A stretch of 45,886 nt of DNA, from assembly GCA_050180235.1 (NCBI GenBank), contig JBFXEJ010000041.1:1-45886 (forward strand), read 5' to 3'. Below are positions 1 through 7,986 of the stretch, piece by piece. How positions within the stretch are numbered: position 1 is the stretch's first letter; every line of letters begins with the position of its first letter. The position numbers were made by a program, and so were the translations under genes. The notes under the pieces were generated by a model, which was not told the origin of the DNA, did no database searches, and saw only the letters and a program-made list of their open reading frames with translations. Origin of the DNA: JAABRU01 sp050180235 (GTDB lineage Bacteria; Desulfobacterota; Desulfobacteria; Desulfobacterales; Desulfococcaceae).

Positions 1-351
1 TACCGGTCAGAAAATACGGATTTATCCCGGCAGGATCTTTTTTTTGAGTTCAGAAATTACTGTATTTTTAGAAATTTGAAGGTTTCTGCTTATATCTCTG
101 ACTCCGCTGCTGTTCAGGGTCTGTTTCCCAATCTGCTCTCTGACACCGGGTTTGCAGGCATTATAGGAATATTCTGTCCTCAAACTTTTTTTGCAGTTAT
201 TACAGCGGTAACGCTGCTTACCGTTCGGACTGTGTCCGTTTCTGACGGGGTCATCACTGCCGCAGTGGCGGCAGTTAATCTGAATATACTGTTTCATAAA
301 AATAATTATAAGATATTTAAAAAGACAAATCAACCTTTTTGACCCACTACC
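1..351 (-). mobile_element. IS1-family insertion sequence, 5' end (runs off the left edge)
   Basis: Only the transposase-proximal end lies in the window. It holds an InsA-like gene and, outside it, a terminal sequence read on the minus strand from 351 as GGTAGTGGGTCAAAAAGG. Its first 14 bases match the ends of the family A short elements at 1641, 9197, 22409 and 43058. The GG start, InsA length and slippery A-run fit the IS1 family. The other end, and so its own target duplication, cannot be seen. It interrupts the 3' part of the AAA-ATPase-like gene next to it. Confidence 0.78.
22..297 (-). CDS. insA: IS1-family transposase InsA-like protein
   Basis: A 91-residue protein, the same length as InsA of IS1. 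It has an N-terminal zinc ribbon (C9-x2-C12 and C32-x2-C35, in CRHCGS and RCNNCKKS) and a C-terminal helix-turn-helix segment around residues 60-85. In IS1, InsA binds the terminal repeats, and the active transposase is an InsA-InsB fusion made by -1 frameshifting on an A-run. Here the minus strand has eight A residues (plus-strand T-run 38-45) just before the InsA stop, placed as a frameshift site should be. InsB would continue beyond the left edge, so whether the transposase is intact is unknown. The ATG at 297 is chosen because upstream in-frame codons belong to the interrupted neighbour gene. Confidence 0.82.
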   Translation of the reverse strand: MKQYIQINCRHCGSDDPVRNGHSPNGKQRYRCNNCKKSLRTEYSYNACKPGVREQIGKQTLNSSGVRDISRNLQISKNTVISELKKKILPG

Positions 352-1623
352 CCTTTTTTCATCCGGCAGGGCAGCTTCCCTGAGTTTTTCAATATACAGG
401 CCCCGGGCAAGGAGATTGGGGATTTTCATAGCCAGTTTGCCTGTGGCTTTCCGTCCCCCAAAGGTCAGCATACCGAAATACCATAGAAGAGAAATCATGA
501 AGGTGCGGTCTTTTGTTCGGCTCAGCATATCAGCCACTCCAAATCGCCGGGCGAGCCGCTGAATACCCGGGAGATCCGCCTCATTCAGAGCGTCCCTGAT
601 TACATCTCCGCCATTGGGAAGTTTTGAAATATATGCAATTTTTCCCCGATCCACAGCCAGATTCTCATCGAGCATTTCTTCGGGATACCGGCATTTTTTC
701 CGGAATGCCTTCATAAAATAAAGGGACATGGTGGGATTGTAAACATACTGCGGATTTTCATAACTGAAGCAGTATCCGTTGTAGAATTTCCGCATCATTT
801 CCAGAGCCTCAGCAGTATTTTCATTTGGCAGACCGCACTCTGTGCCGATCCGGGCCAGTGTTTCCGCAATTTCATATTCCCGGAACCCGCAGAGATCATT
901 GAATTCCTCTTCCATACAGATGTTTTCTGCTATATTATGACCGCTGGTGACATCACTCATCACCACAGGCGAGACTCCGGTAATAAAAGCCCGATCCAGC
1001 CCCATGCCTTTTGTGGCGTATTTCACAACCTTGAACACAGTTTTAAGCGCGCCTTCCCCGTAAAGCAGGCTTTCATACCGCTTCCGGCTTTCCGGATGAT
1101 GTCCCATCATGACTTCATTGGCAAAGTTGTCATATTCATCAATGAGCAGATACAGTTTCCAGGGAGAGGATTCCACAGCGGAAAGCACGGACTGAAAGGA
1201 TCGCATTGCATCATCCGCATCCGGCAGAATATCATATTACAGAATATTCCGGTAACGCACAATGAAATGCTCAATGCATCCGTTGATATGGTTGTGCAGG
1301 GACTGTTGCACCTGCTCCGGTGTTCCCTGGGGATTGACAGCGGAAAAATCCCAATTCATGATCAGATAGCGGTTATGATCCGGAGTCGGATTTTTACCGA
1401 TGGCCAGATGACCGAAAAGCCGTTCAAATTCTCCGGCTTTTGCCACATCATAATAATTTTCCAGCATGGAAAGCAGCAGACTCTTTCCGAACCTGCGGGG
1501 CCGCAGGAAAAGCAGATGCTGACCCGCTTTTTCAATCAGGGGAATCCGGTCTGTCCGGTCAATGAAAAAATATCCCTGTGTGATAATTTTGTAAAAATCA
1601 CAGATGCCGTATGGGAATTTCAT
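352..1623 (-). pseudogene. AAA-ATPase-like / PD-(D/E)XK nuclease family protein, broken
   Basis: Resembles the widespread AAA-ATPase-like family (PF09820) that normally carries a C-terminal PD-(D/E)XK nuclease domain (PF08011). The start at 1623 follows a GAGGAG ribosome site and begins MKFPYGICDFYKII. A P-loop-like LRPRRFGKSLLLSMLE segment follows, then a Walker B-like LYLLIDEYDNFANE. Translation meets an in-frame TAA at 1237-1239. The same frame continues directly after it (YDILPDADDAMRSF), so one base change is enough to explain the stop. The 3' part ends at LREAALPDEK, where the IS1-like element begins, so the whole nuclease domain is missing. Members are often multicopy in Desulfobacterota and their role is unsettled. 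Loss of function here is a confident inference. Confidence 0.85.
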
Positions 1624-1640
1624 GGTCTGCTCCTCTTTTT

Positions 1641-1793
1641 GATATTGGGTCAAATCAGTTGATTCTGAAATTCCCCTCCCCCGGCGGGAGTGGTAAAATG
1701 CCATGAAGTTATACACTTTTTCCACACTCCCCCGCCCCGCCCTCAGGGATGGGAGTGTTTTTTCCTCATCATCAGCCGGTTTGACCCACTACC
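1641..1793. repeat. Family A MITE-like element, copy A1
   Basis: A 153-bp non-coding element with inverted ends GATATTGGGTCAAAT and TTTGACCCACTACC. The inside matches copy A3 at 22409 (GTTGATTCTGAAATTCC and GAAGTTATACA segments, with a C-rich stretch). It lies just upstream of the ribosome site of the broken AAA-ATPase gene. The flanking 8-mers do not match, so no target duplication remains visible. Confidence 0.78.
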
Positions 1794-1801
1794 AGAAATT
1801 T

Positions 1802-2320
1802 TTATTTGTACAGTTTTGAAATCTTCAGCAGAGTGGGGTTCCATGTGATATTTTCTGCTTTTGATGCGGTCACGTTGAGCAGAATGCCCGGCTTTTCCCC
1901 GTCCATGCACACACCCAGGGTTACACCCTGCTCCACCAGTCCGGGATTGCCGGTGACACTCAGAGTCCCGTTTTCACGGCAGTAACGGATCCATCTCTCT
2001 ATATTTGTGTCTTCTCCGATATACACAACCGAAGGACGGAAAGAAGGGAATCCTTTGCCTTCATAAACAGCCCTGAGAACAGATTTGCCAATGGAAAGTC
2101 CCACCGCTTTCCGGAGTTCCGCAGCAGCTTCAGGCGCATTGACCACATAAACGGAAAGATCCTCTCCGTTATTTATTTCTTTGCTCATCATCAGAATTTT
2201 GACAAAAAGAGCGGCCTGCAGTTTTTCCGGCACTTTTCCGTAACTTTCCGCGTAAACCGGTAATGTCAGAAAAAGCAAGAGAACCAGGAAAAACGGGATG
2301 ATATTTCTCTGTAACGCCAT
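1802..2320 (-). CDS. YfiR-like (DUF4154) periplasmic protein
   Basis: A 172-residue exported protein. The N-terminal signal peptide (hydrophobic FFLVLLLFLTLPVYA, ending near residue 25) is followed by a compact domain with VKILMMSKEI, SVYVVNAPEAA and VGLSIGKSVLR segments, as in the YfiR/DUF4154 family. YfiR is a periplasmic repressor of a diguanylate cyclase in Pseudomonas. In many anaerobes the family instead sits beside TonB receptors and sensor kinases, as here. I chose the ATG at 2320 because it puts the signal peptide at the N-terminus and has a GAGAG just upstream. An in-frame ATG at 2380 would add 20 residues and overlap the receptor gene by 13 bases. It is the last gene of the unit. 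Family confidence is good; the specific role is not known. Confidence 0.75.
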   Translation of the reverse strand: MALQRNIIPFFLVLLLFLTLPVYAESYGKVPEKLQAALFVKILMMSKEINNGEDLSVYVVNAPEAAAELRKAVGLSIGKSVLRAVYEGKGFPSFRPSVVYIGEDTNIERWIRYCRENGTLSVTGNPGLVEQGVTLGVCMDGEKPGILLNVTASKAENITWNPTLLKISKLYK

Positions 2321-2367
2321 GTTTTTTCTCTCAGTGTGTCTGCGGATTCCGCGTATGAGCCATTTTT

Positions 2368-4503
2368 TCAGAACTTCCATCCCACAGTGGCCAGAAAACT
2401 TCGGCCTTCGTCTATCAGCCCGTTTTGAAGATTCGAATGAGGATACCGAACCTCTTTATCAAAAATATTGGAAATTTTCAGGACAGTGAACAGACCGGTT
2501 TTTTCATGATCGTAACGCAGATTCAGATCCGAAATGAAACAGTCATCCGCTGTCTGTCCAGATTGCTGTTTTCTGTTGTCTTTTGTCATAATGTCAGGCT
2601 GATTCGGATCCATTTCATCCACATACAAAGCACTCAGCCCTGCAGTGAAACCGCCTTTCTGATATGCCAGTTTGGCTTTCATCAGCAGGTGGGGAGAATA
2701 GGCAATTTTCCGGTTTTTCACTGTCCTGTCTTCGGTATGCTGATATGCTCCGCTGAGTTCCATCTCCAGATATTTGGCAGGCCGGGCAGTCAGTATCACT
2801 TCTGTTCCATATGTTTCCATGCGTCCGGAATTGTCCAGTATGGGGATAAATACTGATTCTCCCTCCTCATCCTCTGTTTCCTGAAAACTGAAAGTGCGGA
2901 GATTCTGAATGTCATTTCGAAACAGACTGAGGCTGAAACTGAAATCCGGATAGGAAAAAAGATAATTGAATTCCATTGTCTCAATTTCCTCAGGTTCCAG
3001 ATCCGTGTTCAGTCCTCTTTCAATATCCGCAAGATCCGCCTCCTCCGCAGTAAAGGGTTTGTTGGCCTGTCCGTACATCAGTTTGAAGATATGATGATCC
3101 GAAAGGGAATACACAGCAGCAACGCGGGGAATGAAATAAATTTTCTCATCCTCATTGTAAACTGTTTTTCTCGGTATTATCACCGGATTCTGTCCGTATT
3201 CGATATGAATGTCTGTATCAAATTTTTTATACTGCTCCAGTCTGGCTCCGGCTGTGATTTTCAGACAGTCAAAGGGACGGTAATTGATCTGGGCAAAGGT
3301 GGCATGGGTATCCCGGTCTGATATATCGTATCCGCCGGTAATTATCTCCGGAGAAAACTGATATTCCAAAGATTTTGGAAAATAGGCTTCATAAGAGGTG
3401 TCAAACACCTTTTTGTAAAAAATTCCGAAAATCATATTGAAACCGTCTGCGGGTTTCCAGACCAGATCCAGTTCTGTTTCAAATCGCTGCTCTTTTCCAT
3501 CATCCGCATACAGAGAGCCATATCCATAGTCATCCGGAGGATAATTGTCGGATTCCCTGTGCAACTCACTGTAACTGTAAGTCATTTTTATATCTGTATG
3601 AAAGATTTCCGTGAGATCGGACTGCCAGCCGATCCGGGCAGTCGCTGTCTGACTCTCTTCTTTGCTTCCTTCATTGAAAGCAGGTTCTCCCTCAAAGATG
3701 CCATTTTCTGTTTCATTATACTGAAAATCCGCATAAACGCCTTTGTATGCTGAGGAAAAATTCAGATTCCCGTTTTTGCGTTCCAAATCTCCGTCCGTGC
3801 GTTTATGAGCCTGGGGATGGATTTTTTGATACTGCTCCGGACTCATCATATCCTGATACCTTTCCTCAATGCCGTCTGTGCCGTAAAGTGAGGCATTGAG
3901 CGTATATCTGAACTCCTTTTTTTCACCTGATGCTCTTGCAAAGCCATGGTATGTGTCTGCGCTGCCGTAAGACGCGGAAACCATGTTCAGGGGAGCGCTG
4001 TAGGGAATTTCATTGGTGACAATATTGATGGAACCCAGAAACGCACCGCTGCCGTAAATTACGGACATTGGGCCAAGTACCACCTCAATGCGGTCTATGG
4101 CTTCGACTGGCATCATTATCTGACTGATCTCAGTGCTGTGCTGGACAGTGCCGTTGACTAGAATCATCATATTGTTGCTGTTGAGTATTCCCCGGACACC
4201 GACAATATCCTCACTGTAATTGTAAATGGTGTAAAAACCGGGAATGTTCCGGATAACTTCCGCAACTGTGCGGTATCCGAATGTTTCTATGTCCTCACGT
4301 GTGACAATATGCACACTGGCCGGAATTTCACCCACTTTTTCAGCCATCTTTCCCGCGCTGGAGATTTCCCGGCCCAGCAGTTGCTCCAAAGACAGTTCAA
4401 AAAGTTCCTCTGTCCTCATTTTCAGCAGTTCCTCTGTTTTTTCCGCATGAAGCGGCATGACAAAACAGAAAATCAGCACCAGAGTGCATATGTTTTTCTT
4501 CAT
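2368..4503 (-). CDS. TonB-dependent outer-membrane receptor
   Basis: A 711-residue protein with a signal peptide (first ~20 residues, ending LHA), a plug domain at about 50-165 (EIPASVHIVTREDIETFGY, VGVRGI, LVNGTVQ, VLGPMSVIYGSGAFLGSINI) and a C-terminal beta-barrel ending in the aromatic WKF. The plug resembles vitamin B12/siderophore/colicin-type receptors, but the ligand cannot be read from sequence. The start overlaps the stop of the upstream REC-kinase by 4 bases (ATGA), implying translational coupling, and the YfiR-like gene follows. No TonB/ExbBD or ABC importer is nearby, so either a shared energiser is used or the receptor serves in sensing. No TonB box was assigned. Confidence 0.9.
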   Translation of the reverse strand: MKKNICTLVLIFCFVMPLHAEKTEELLKMRTEELFELSLEQLLGREISSAGKMAEKVGEIPASVHIVTREDIETFGYRTVAEVIRNIPGFYTIYNYSEDIVGVRGILNSNNMMILVNGTVQHSTEISQIMMPVEAIDRIEVVLGPMSVIYGSGAFLGSINIVTNEIPYSAPLNMVSASYGSADTYHGFARASGEKKEFRYTLNASLYGTDGIEERYQDMMSPEQYQKIHPQAHKRTDGDLERKNGNLNFSSAYKGVYADFQYNETENGIFEGEPAFNEGSKEESQTATARIGWQSDLTEIFHTDIKMTYSYSELHRESDNYPPDDYGYGSLYADDGKEQRFETELDLVWKPADGFNMIFGIFYKKVFDTSYEAYFPKSLEYQFSPEIITGGYDISDRDTHATFAQINYRPFDCLKITAGARLEQYKKFDTDIHIEYGQNPVIIPRKTVYNEDEKIYFIPRVAAVYSLSDHHIFKLMYGQANKPFTAEEADLADIERGLNTDLEPEEIETMEFNYLFSYPDFSFSLSLFRNDIQNLRTFSFQETEDEEGESVFIPILDNSGRMETYGTEVILTARPAKYLEMELSGAYQHTEDRTVKNRKIAYSPHLLMKAKLAYQKGGFTAGLSALYVDEMDPNQPDIMTKDNRKQQSGQTADDCFISDLNLRYDHEKTGLFTVLKISNIFDKEVRYPHSNLQNGLIDEGRSFLATVGWKF

Positions 4504-5642
4504 TCCGGCCTCCGTTTTTCTCCGGTTGCCGGCAGCCGGAACCAGAAGGTGCTTCCATTTCCCGGTTCGCTGTCCACACCGATTTGGCCTCCCATTGCCT
4601 CCACAGCCATTTTGCAGAAGGTCAGTCCCAGTCCGGTGGAATACTTTTTTTTGCCGCTGCCGCTGTCAATCTGTTTGAATTTCTCAAATATCTTTTCTCT
4701 GAATTCTTCCGGAATACCGGGGCCCTCATCAGAAACAGAGATACGCACCTCTGCTCCTTCAGGGAGAGCGGAAAAGGTGATATGGGAATCTGCCGGTGAG
4801 AAATGGATCGCATTTCCCATAAGATTGACCAGAATCCTGCGCAAAATTTCACTGTCCGCGCGCAAATCTGGAATATTTCCGGACAGATTTATTTTCAGTC
4901 TCACACAGGATTCTTTCAGCAGAGGTGTCAGCCCCTCCACAGCCTGCCGAAGCGCATTGCGGATGTCTGTATCTTCAATATTCAGATCCATCTGTCCGGA
5001 TTCTATTTTGGAAACATCCAGAATGGCCATAATCATATCCAGCATGGTCTGAGTGGAATTGAGAATGGAGCCTGCATGTACAAAGGCTTTGGGATCTGCC
5101 GCAACAGCAGGATTCATCTGCAGCAGATGGGCATAACCGCTTATCCCGCTGAGGGGATTTTTCAGATCATGTATGATCATGTTTGTCAAAGTTTCCCGCA
5201 TGACTTCCAGTTGCTGAATCTTTTCATAACGTTTTTTCAGTTCATCATTGAGGGATTTGATATACAACTGTGTCCTGACCCGTGCCAGCAGTTCCCTTCC
5301 GATAAAGGGTTTGGTGACATAATCGTATGCACCGAGATCAAATCCTTTCACCACACTGTCTGTATCAGTTTTGGCCGTTAGAAATATTACGGGAATGTCT
5401 TTTGTCTCATCCTGTTTTTTCAGGCATTCACAGACCTCAAACCCGTCCATTCCGGGCATCATAATATCAAGCAGAATCAGATCAAAACAGTCATGCCTGC
5501 ATATCTCCAAAGCCTGCCTTCCGCTTAGGGCAAAGGCTGAGGGATATCCTTCCTGCGTCAGCAGATTGCCCACCACCTGAATGTTTTTGGAATTGTCATC
5601 AACAATCAGTATTCTGAATTTTGTATTGTCCATTTTTCTCAT
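4500..5642 (-). CDS. Response regulator-histidine kinase hybrid (REC-HisKA-HATPase)
   Basis: A 380-residue cytoplasmic protein with no membrane segment. The receiver occupies about 8-125 (ILIVDDN, phospho-acceptor D59 in LILLDIMMPGMDG, T/K switch residues in LTAK and YVTKPF). A coiled coil leads to a HisKA helix with H158 (IIHDLKNPLSG) and a HATPase_c domain with N-box NLMGNAIHFSP, G1 DEGPGIP and G2 GTGLGL. A receiver before a kinase core usually means the kinase is controlled by another kinase's phosphate signal. It is coupled to the TonB receptor by a 4-base overlap and lies 26 bases after the DUF58 gene. A second in-frame ATG at 5633 is possible; I kept 5642 because of the GGGGGAAA upstream. 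Its partner kinase is not evident. Confidence 0.9.
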   Translation of the reverse strand: MRKMDNTKFRILIVDDNSKNIQVVGNLLTQEGYPSAFALSGRQALEICRHDCFDLILLDIMMPGMDGFEVCECLKKQDETKDIPVIFLTAKTDTDSVVKGFDLGAYDYVTKPFIGRELLARVRTQLYIKSLNDELKKRYEKIQQLEVMRETLTNMIIHDLKNPLSGISGYAHLLQMNPAVAADPKAFVHAGSILNSTQTMLDMIMAILDVSKIESGQMDLNIEDTDIRNALRQAVEGLTPLLKESCVRLKINLSGNIPDLRADSEILRRILVNLMGNAIHFSPADSHITFSALPEGAEVRISVSDEGPGIPEEFREKIFEKFKQIDSGSGKKKYSTGLGLTFCKMAVEAMGGQIGVDSEPGNGSTFWFRLPATGEKRRPE

Positions 5643-5668
5643 GAATGTCTTTCCCCCAAACCGGAATA

Positions 5669-6616
5669 TCAGCGGGAAATTCCGAACAATGCCAGTTCCC
5701 TCAGGCAGTTGTGCTTATGTCCCTCACCTTTTCCCGGTTCAATGGTGCTTCCGGGAAGTTTCAGACCGTATGTCAGACCAAGACGATCAGCATTTAGAAC
5801 CATTCCGCACAGGCGGGACAGTTTCCGTTCAGTGTCCTTTTCCTCCAAAGCGGCCCAGTCCAGAAAAACCGAAGCCCCGGCATAACCCACAAAGGTCTTG
5901 GTCATTACGCCCTGTCCTTTGGAAAATGCCTTCCATGAAATATGCTGCATGGGATCACCGGGCTGATAGTTTCTGAATCCCTGAAAATCATCGGCTCCGG
6001 GGCCTGTGCTTTCTCCCGTATCCTGCTGTTCCCTGCTGTTTCCCCCTGTCAGGGAAATGGAACTGTGCAGAGGTGATGGATAAACCGGGCATTCCAGTTG
6101 CAGATTAATATTTGTCCATGTCCGGAAAAGGCCCAGGGGATAACGGGTTGAAACCGTGAGTATGCCGGGTTTGAGCATCCCACGTTTTCCTGCGGGAACA
6201 GATATTTCTGTGATACTGTCCTTTTCCGGCAGAATATCCTGACATTCCTCATCACCTCCGGGCAGATGGAAACGCAGGGCCATCCTGCTGATGTTTCCCC
6301 CGCGGATGGCCATACGGAACACGGCTTTTTCACCGGCAAACACAGGAAGCGCACGGACAGAAAGAATTTCCGTTCCCAGCATATTTCTGTGGGTGTGGAG
6401 AATGGATACAAAGGTCATGCTGCCCAGAAGGAAAGTAAGCAGAAATCCCAGGTTATTGTTGTAGTTTACAGAACCCATCAGCATGCCTGCCAGTACCACA
6501 ATGAAAAGACAGCCCTGTGCTGTGGGCAGAATATAGAGACGTTTCCGGCTGATTTTATACGGAAGAAATACCGGGGGCGGTTTTCTGAACAAAGCTGTTT
6601 TTTTAAAAATATTCAT
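5669..6616 (-). CDS. DUF58 domain-containing membrane protein
   Basis: A 315-residue protein with two N-terminal hydrophobic segments (around residues 25-70: GCLFIVVLAGMLMGSV and LGFLLTFLLGSMTFV) and the DUF58 signature GADDFQGFRNYQPGD followed by ISWKAFSKGQ. DUF58 proteins are typically encoded with MoxR ATPases, as here, and are thought to work in chaperone-like or metal-insertion assemblies with von Willebrand A proteins; no VWA gene is present. The ATG at 6616 is preferred because the 32 codons upstream in frame are a low-complexity repeat. The MoxR gene lies 109 bases upstream on the same strand, the gap being the G-rich repeat. Confidence 0.85.
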   Translation of the reverse strand: MNIFKKTALFRKPPPVFLPYKISRKRLYILPTAQGCLFIVVLAGMLMGSVNYNNNLGFLLTFLLGSMTFVSILHTHRNMLGTEILSVRALPVFAGEKAVFRMAIRGGNISRMALRFHLPGGDEECQDILPEKDSITEISVPAGKRGMLKPGILTVSTRYPLGLFRTWTNINLQLECPVYPSPLHSSISLTGGNSREQQDTGESTGPGADDFQGFRNYQPGDPMQHISWKAFSKGQGVMTKTFVGYAGASVFLDWAALEEKDTERKLSRLCGMVLNADRLGLTYGLKLPGSTIEPGKGEGHKHNCLRELALFGISR

Positions 6617-6725
6617 GGCAGGTCTCAGGGATTCAGGATTCAGGGGTTGGGGACTGGGGATTGGAGGCTGGGAATCAGGTTTCAGCTTATTCACAATTCC
6701 CCCAATCCCCAATCCCTTATTTTTT
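6617..6725. repeat. G-rich low-complexity intergenic repeat
   Basis: The plus strand carries closely spaced G-runs (GGGGTTGGGGACTGGGG and similar) between the MoxR and DUF58 genes. Similar text, built around GGGGATTGGGG, occurs at 32656-32740, and a C-rich relative lies near 10940-10985. The runs could fold as G-quadruplexes; this is inference. The repeat is open in the DUF58 frame and would falsely extend that gene. Confidence 0.55.
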
Positions 6726-7643
6726 TTATGGAATCGGCACTTCCATCAGCAAAGACATCAGACGGTCTCTGGGAATTTCGCTCAGATTTTCTGCTGAACG
6801 GAGCCGGTGTGAGACCACCCAGGGCATGATTTTCTGGAGATCTTCGGGGATTACATAATCCCTTCCGTGACAGCAGGCCCAGGAACGGGATGCGCGCAGA
6901 AGTGCAAGACCGGCTCTGGGGGAAAGTCCCACATGAAAGTGTGCAGATGCGCGGGTGAACGCCAGAATATCCTGCAAATACGCGATAAAAGCATCCGAAG
7001 CCCGGACCTGCTGCACTTTTTCCTGAATTTCCTTTACATTTCCCATCATCAGGCAGGAGTCCATCTTTGCCAGGATGTGCTCGGCTCCTTCACCGGTCAG
7101 GAGTTTTTTTTCCGCACTCCGATCCGGATATCCCAGTTCAATGCGCATGAGAAAGCGATCCAGTTGGGATTCAGGCAGGGGATAGGTTCCGGCCTGTTCC
7201 AGGGGATTCTGGGTGGCTATCACAAAAAAGGGCGTTTCCAAAGCACGGGTGGCCCCTTCTGTTGTCACCTGCTGCTCCTCCATAGCCTCCAGCAGCGCAC
7301 TCTGGGTTTTTGGAGTGGCCCGGTTGATTTCATCGGTCAGCAGAACCTGTGTAAAAATCGGCCCCGGATGGAAAACAAAGAGATTGTTTTTCTGCTCAAA
7401 TACGGATACACCCAGAATATCTCCGGGCAGCATGTCGCTGGTAAACTGCACCCTTCGGAAACTGAGCCCCAGACATTTGGACAGAACTTTTGCCAAAGTG
7501 GTTTTGCCGATGCCGGGCAGATCCTGAATCAGCAGATGTCCCTGTGCGAAAAGGCAGGTCAGGGCCAGGCGGATCTGATCCTCCTTGCCCAGAATTACGG
7601 TTCCGATCTGTTTCACTATATTCTCAAAATCAGAATGCTGCAT
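6726..7643 (-). CDS. MoxR-family AAA+ ATPase
   Basis: A 305-residue ATPase. Walker A is DLPGIGKTT (about residue 38), Walker B is VLLTDEINRA, sensor-1 is FFVIATQNP, and RFLMRIELGYPD follows, all as in MoxR/RavA-type AAA_3 proteins. The C-terminal lid (SPRAGLALLRASRSWA) is present, and the length is normal. MoxR proteins act as chaperone-like ATPases that mature partner complexes, and the adjacent DUF58 gene is the classic partner. The start has an AGGAAAA ribosome site 6 bases upstream. It is the probable first gene of a minus-strand unit continuing through DUF58, REC-kinase, TonB receptor and YfiR-like protein, although the first two and last three may be separate functional modules. Confidence 0.92.
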   Translation of the reverse strand: MQHSDFENIVKQIGTVILGKEDQIRLALTCLFAQGHLLIQDLPGIGKTTLAKVLSKCLGLSFRRVQFTSDMLPGDILGVSVFEQKNNLFVFHPGPIFTQVLLTDEINRATPKTQSALLEAMEEQQVTTEGATRALETPFFVIATQNPLEQAGTYPLPESQLDRFLMRIELGYPDRSAEKKLLTGEGAEHILAKMDSCLMMGNVKEIQEKVQQVRASDAFIAYLQDILAFTRASAHFHVGLSPRAGLALLRASRSWACCHGRDYVIPEDLQKIMPWVVSHRLRSAENLSEIPRDRLMSLLMEVPIP

Positions 7644-7986
7644 ATTTTTTCCTGTTTTTCTGAATGGGTTTTGCCGGTTTTGCCCTGATAAAAAACCTAA
7701 AGCAGACTTCCGGTTTGTTCATAATCCGCAGCACAGCCCGGAAGATTGTGCTGATTTTTGAAAAGCTGTGCAACTGTCGGTCATGCACATATGCAGAGTA
7801 TCACAATCTGAGGGATTAGTAAACAGAACTTCAAACTTCCATCCGCTGATTTTGAAAAAAGAAAATATGTCTGAACATGATTCACTGTCCCGTGCGTATT
7901 ATTTCTTTTGGACATTTTTTGCATAATGATGTATAGAGCAGGCACAGTGATTTTCCTGATACAAAAAAATATGCAGGGATAAAAAA
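7644..7986. other. Intergenic region between divergent moxR and permease genes
   Basis: An AT-rich 343-base gap with no convincing gene or repeat. It must hold promoters for both divergent units. TTGGAC and TATAGA hexamers 18 bases apart near 7909-7938 are a weak plus-strand sigma70-like candidate for the permease. Confidence 0.4.

Noticed and set aside
22..1206. A continuous 394-codon frame joining the AAA-ATPase fragment to an InsA-like zinc ribbon
   Set aside because: The join contains the IS terminal sequence and the InsA part has its own start and normal 91-residue length, so it is an insertion artefact and not a real fusion protein.
7905..7925. Sigma54-like TTGGACATTTTTTGC before the permease gene
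   Set aside because: The GG and GC pairs are 9 bases apart instead of the required 10.
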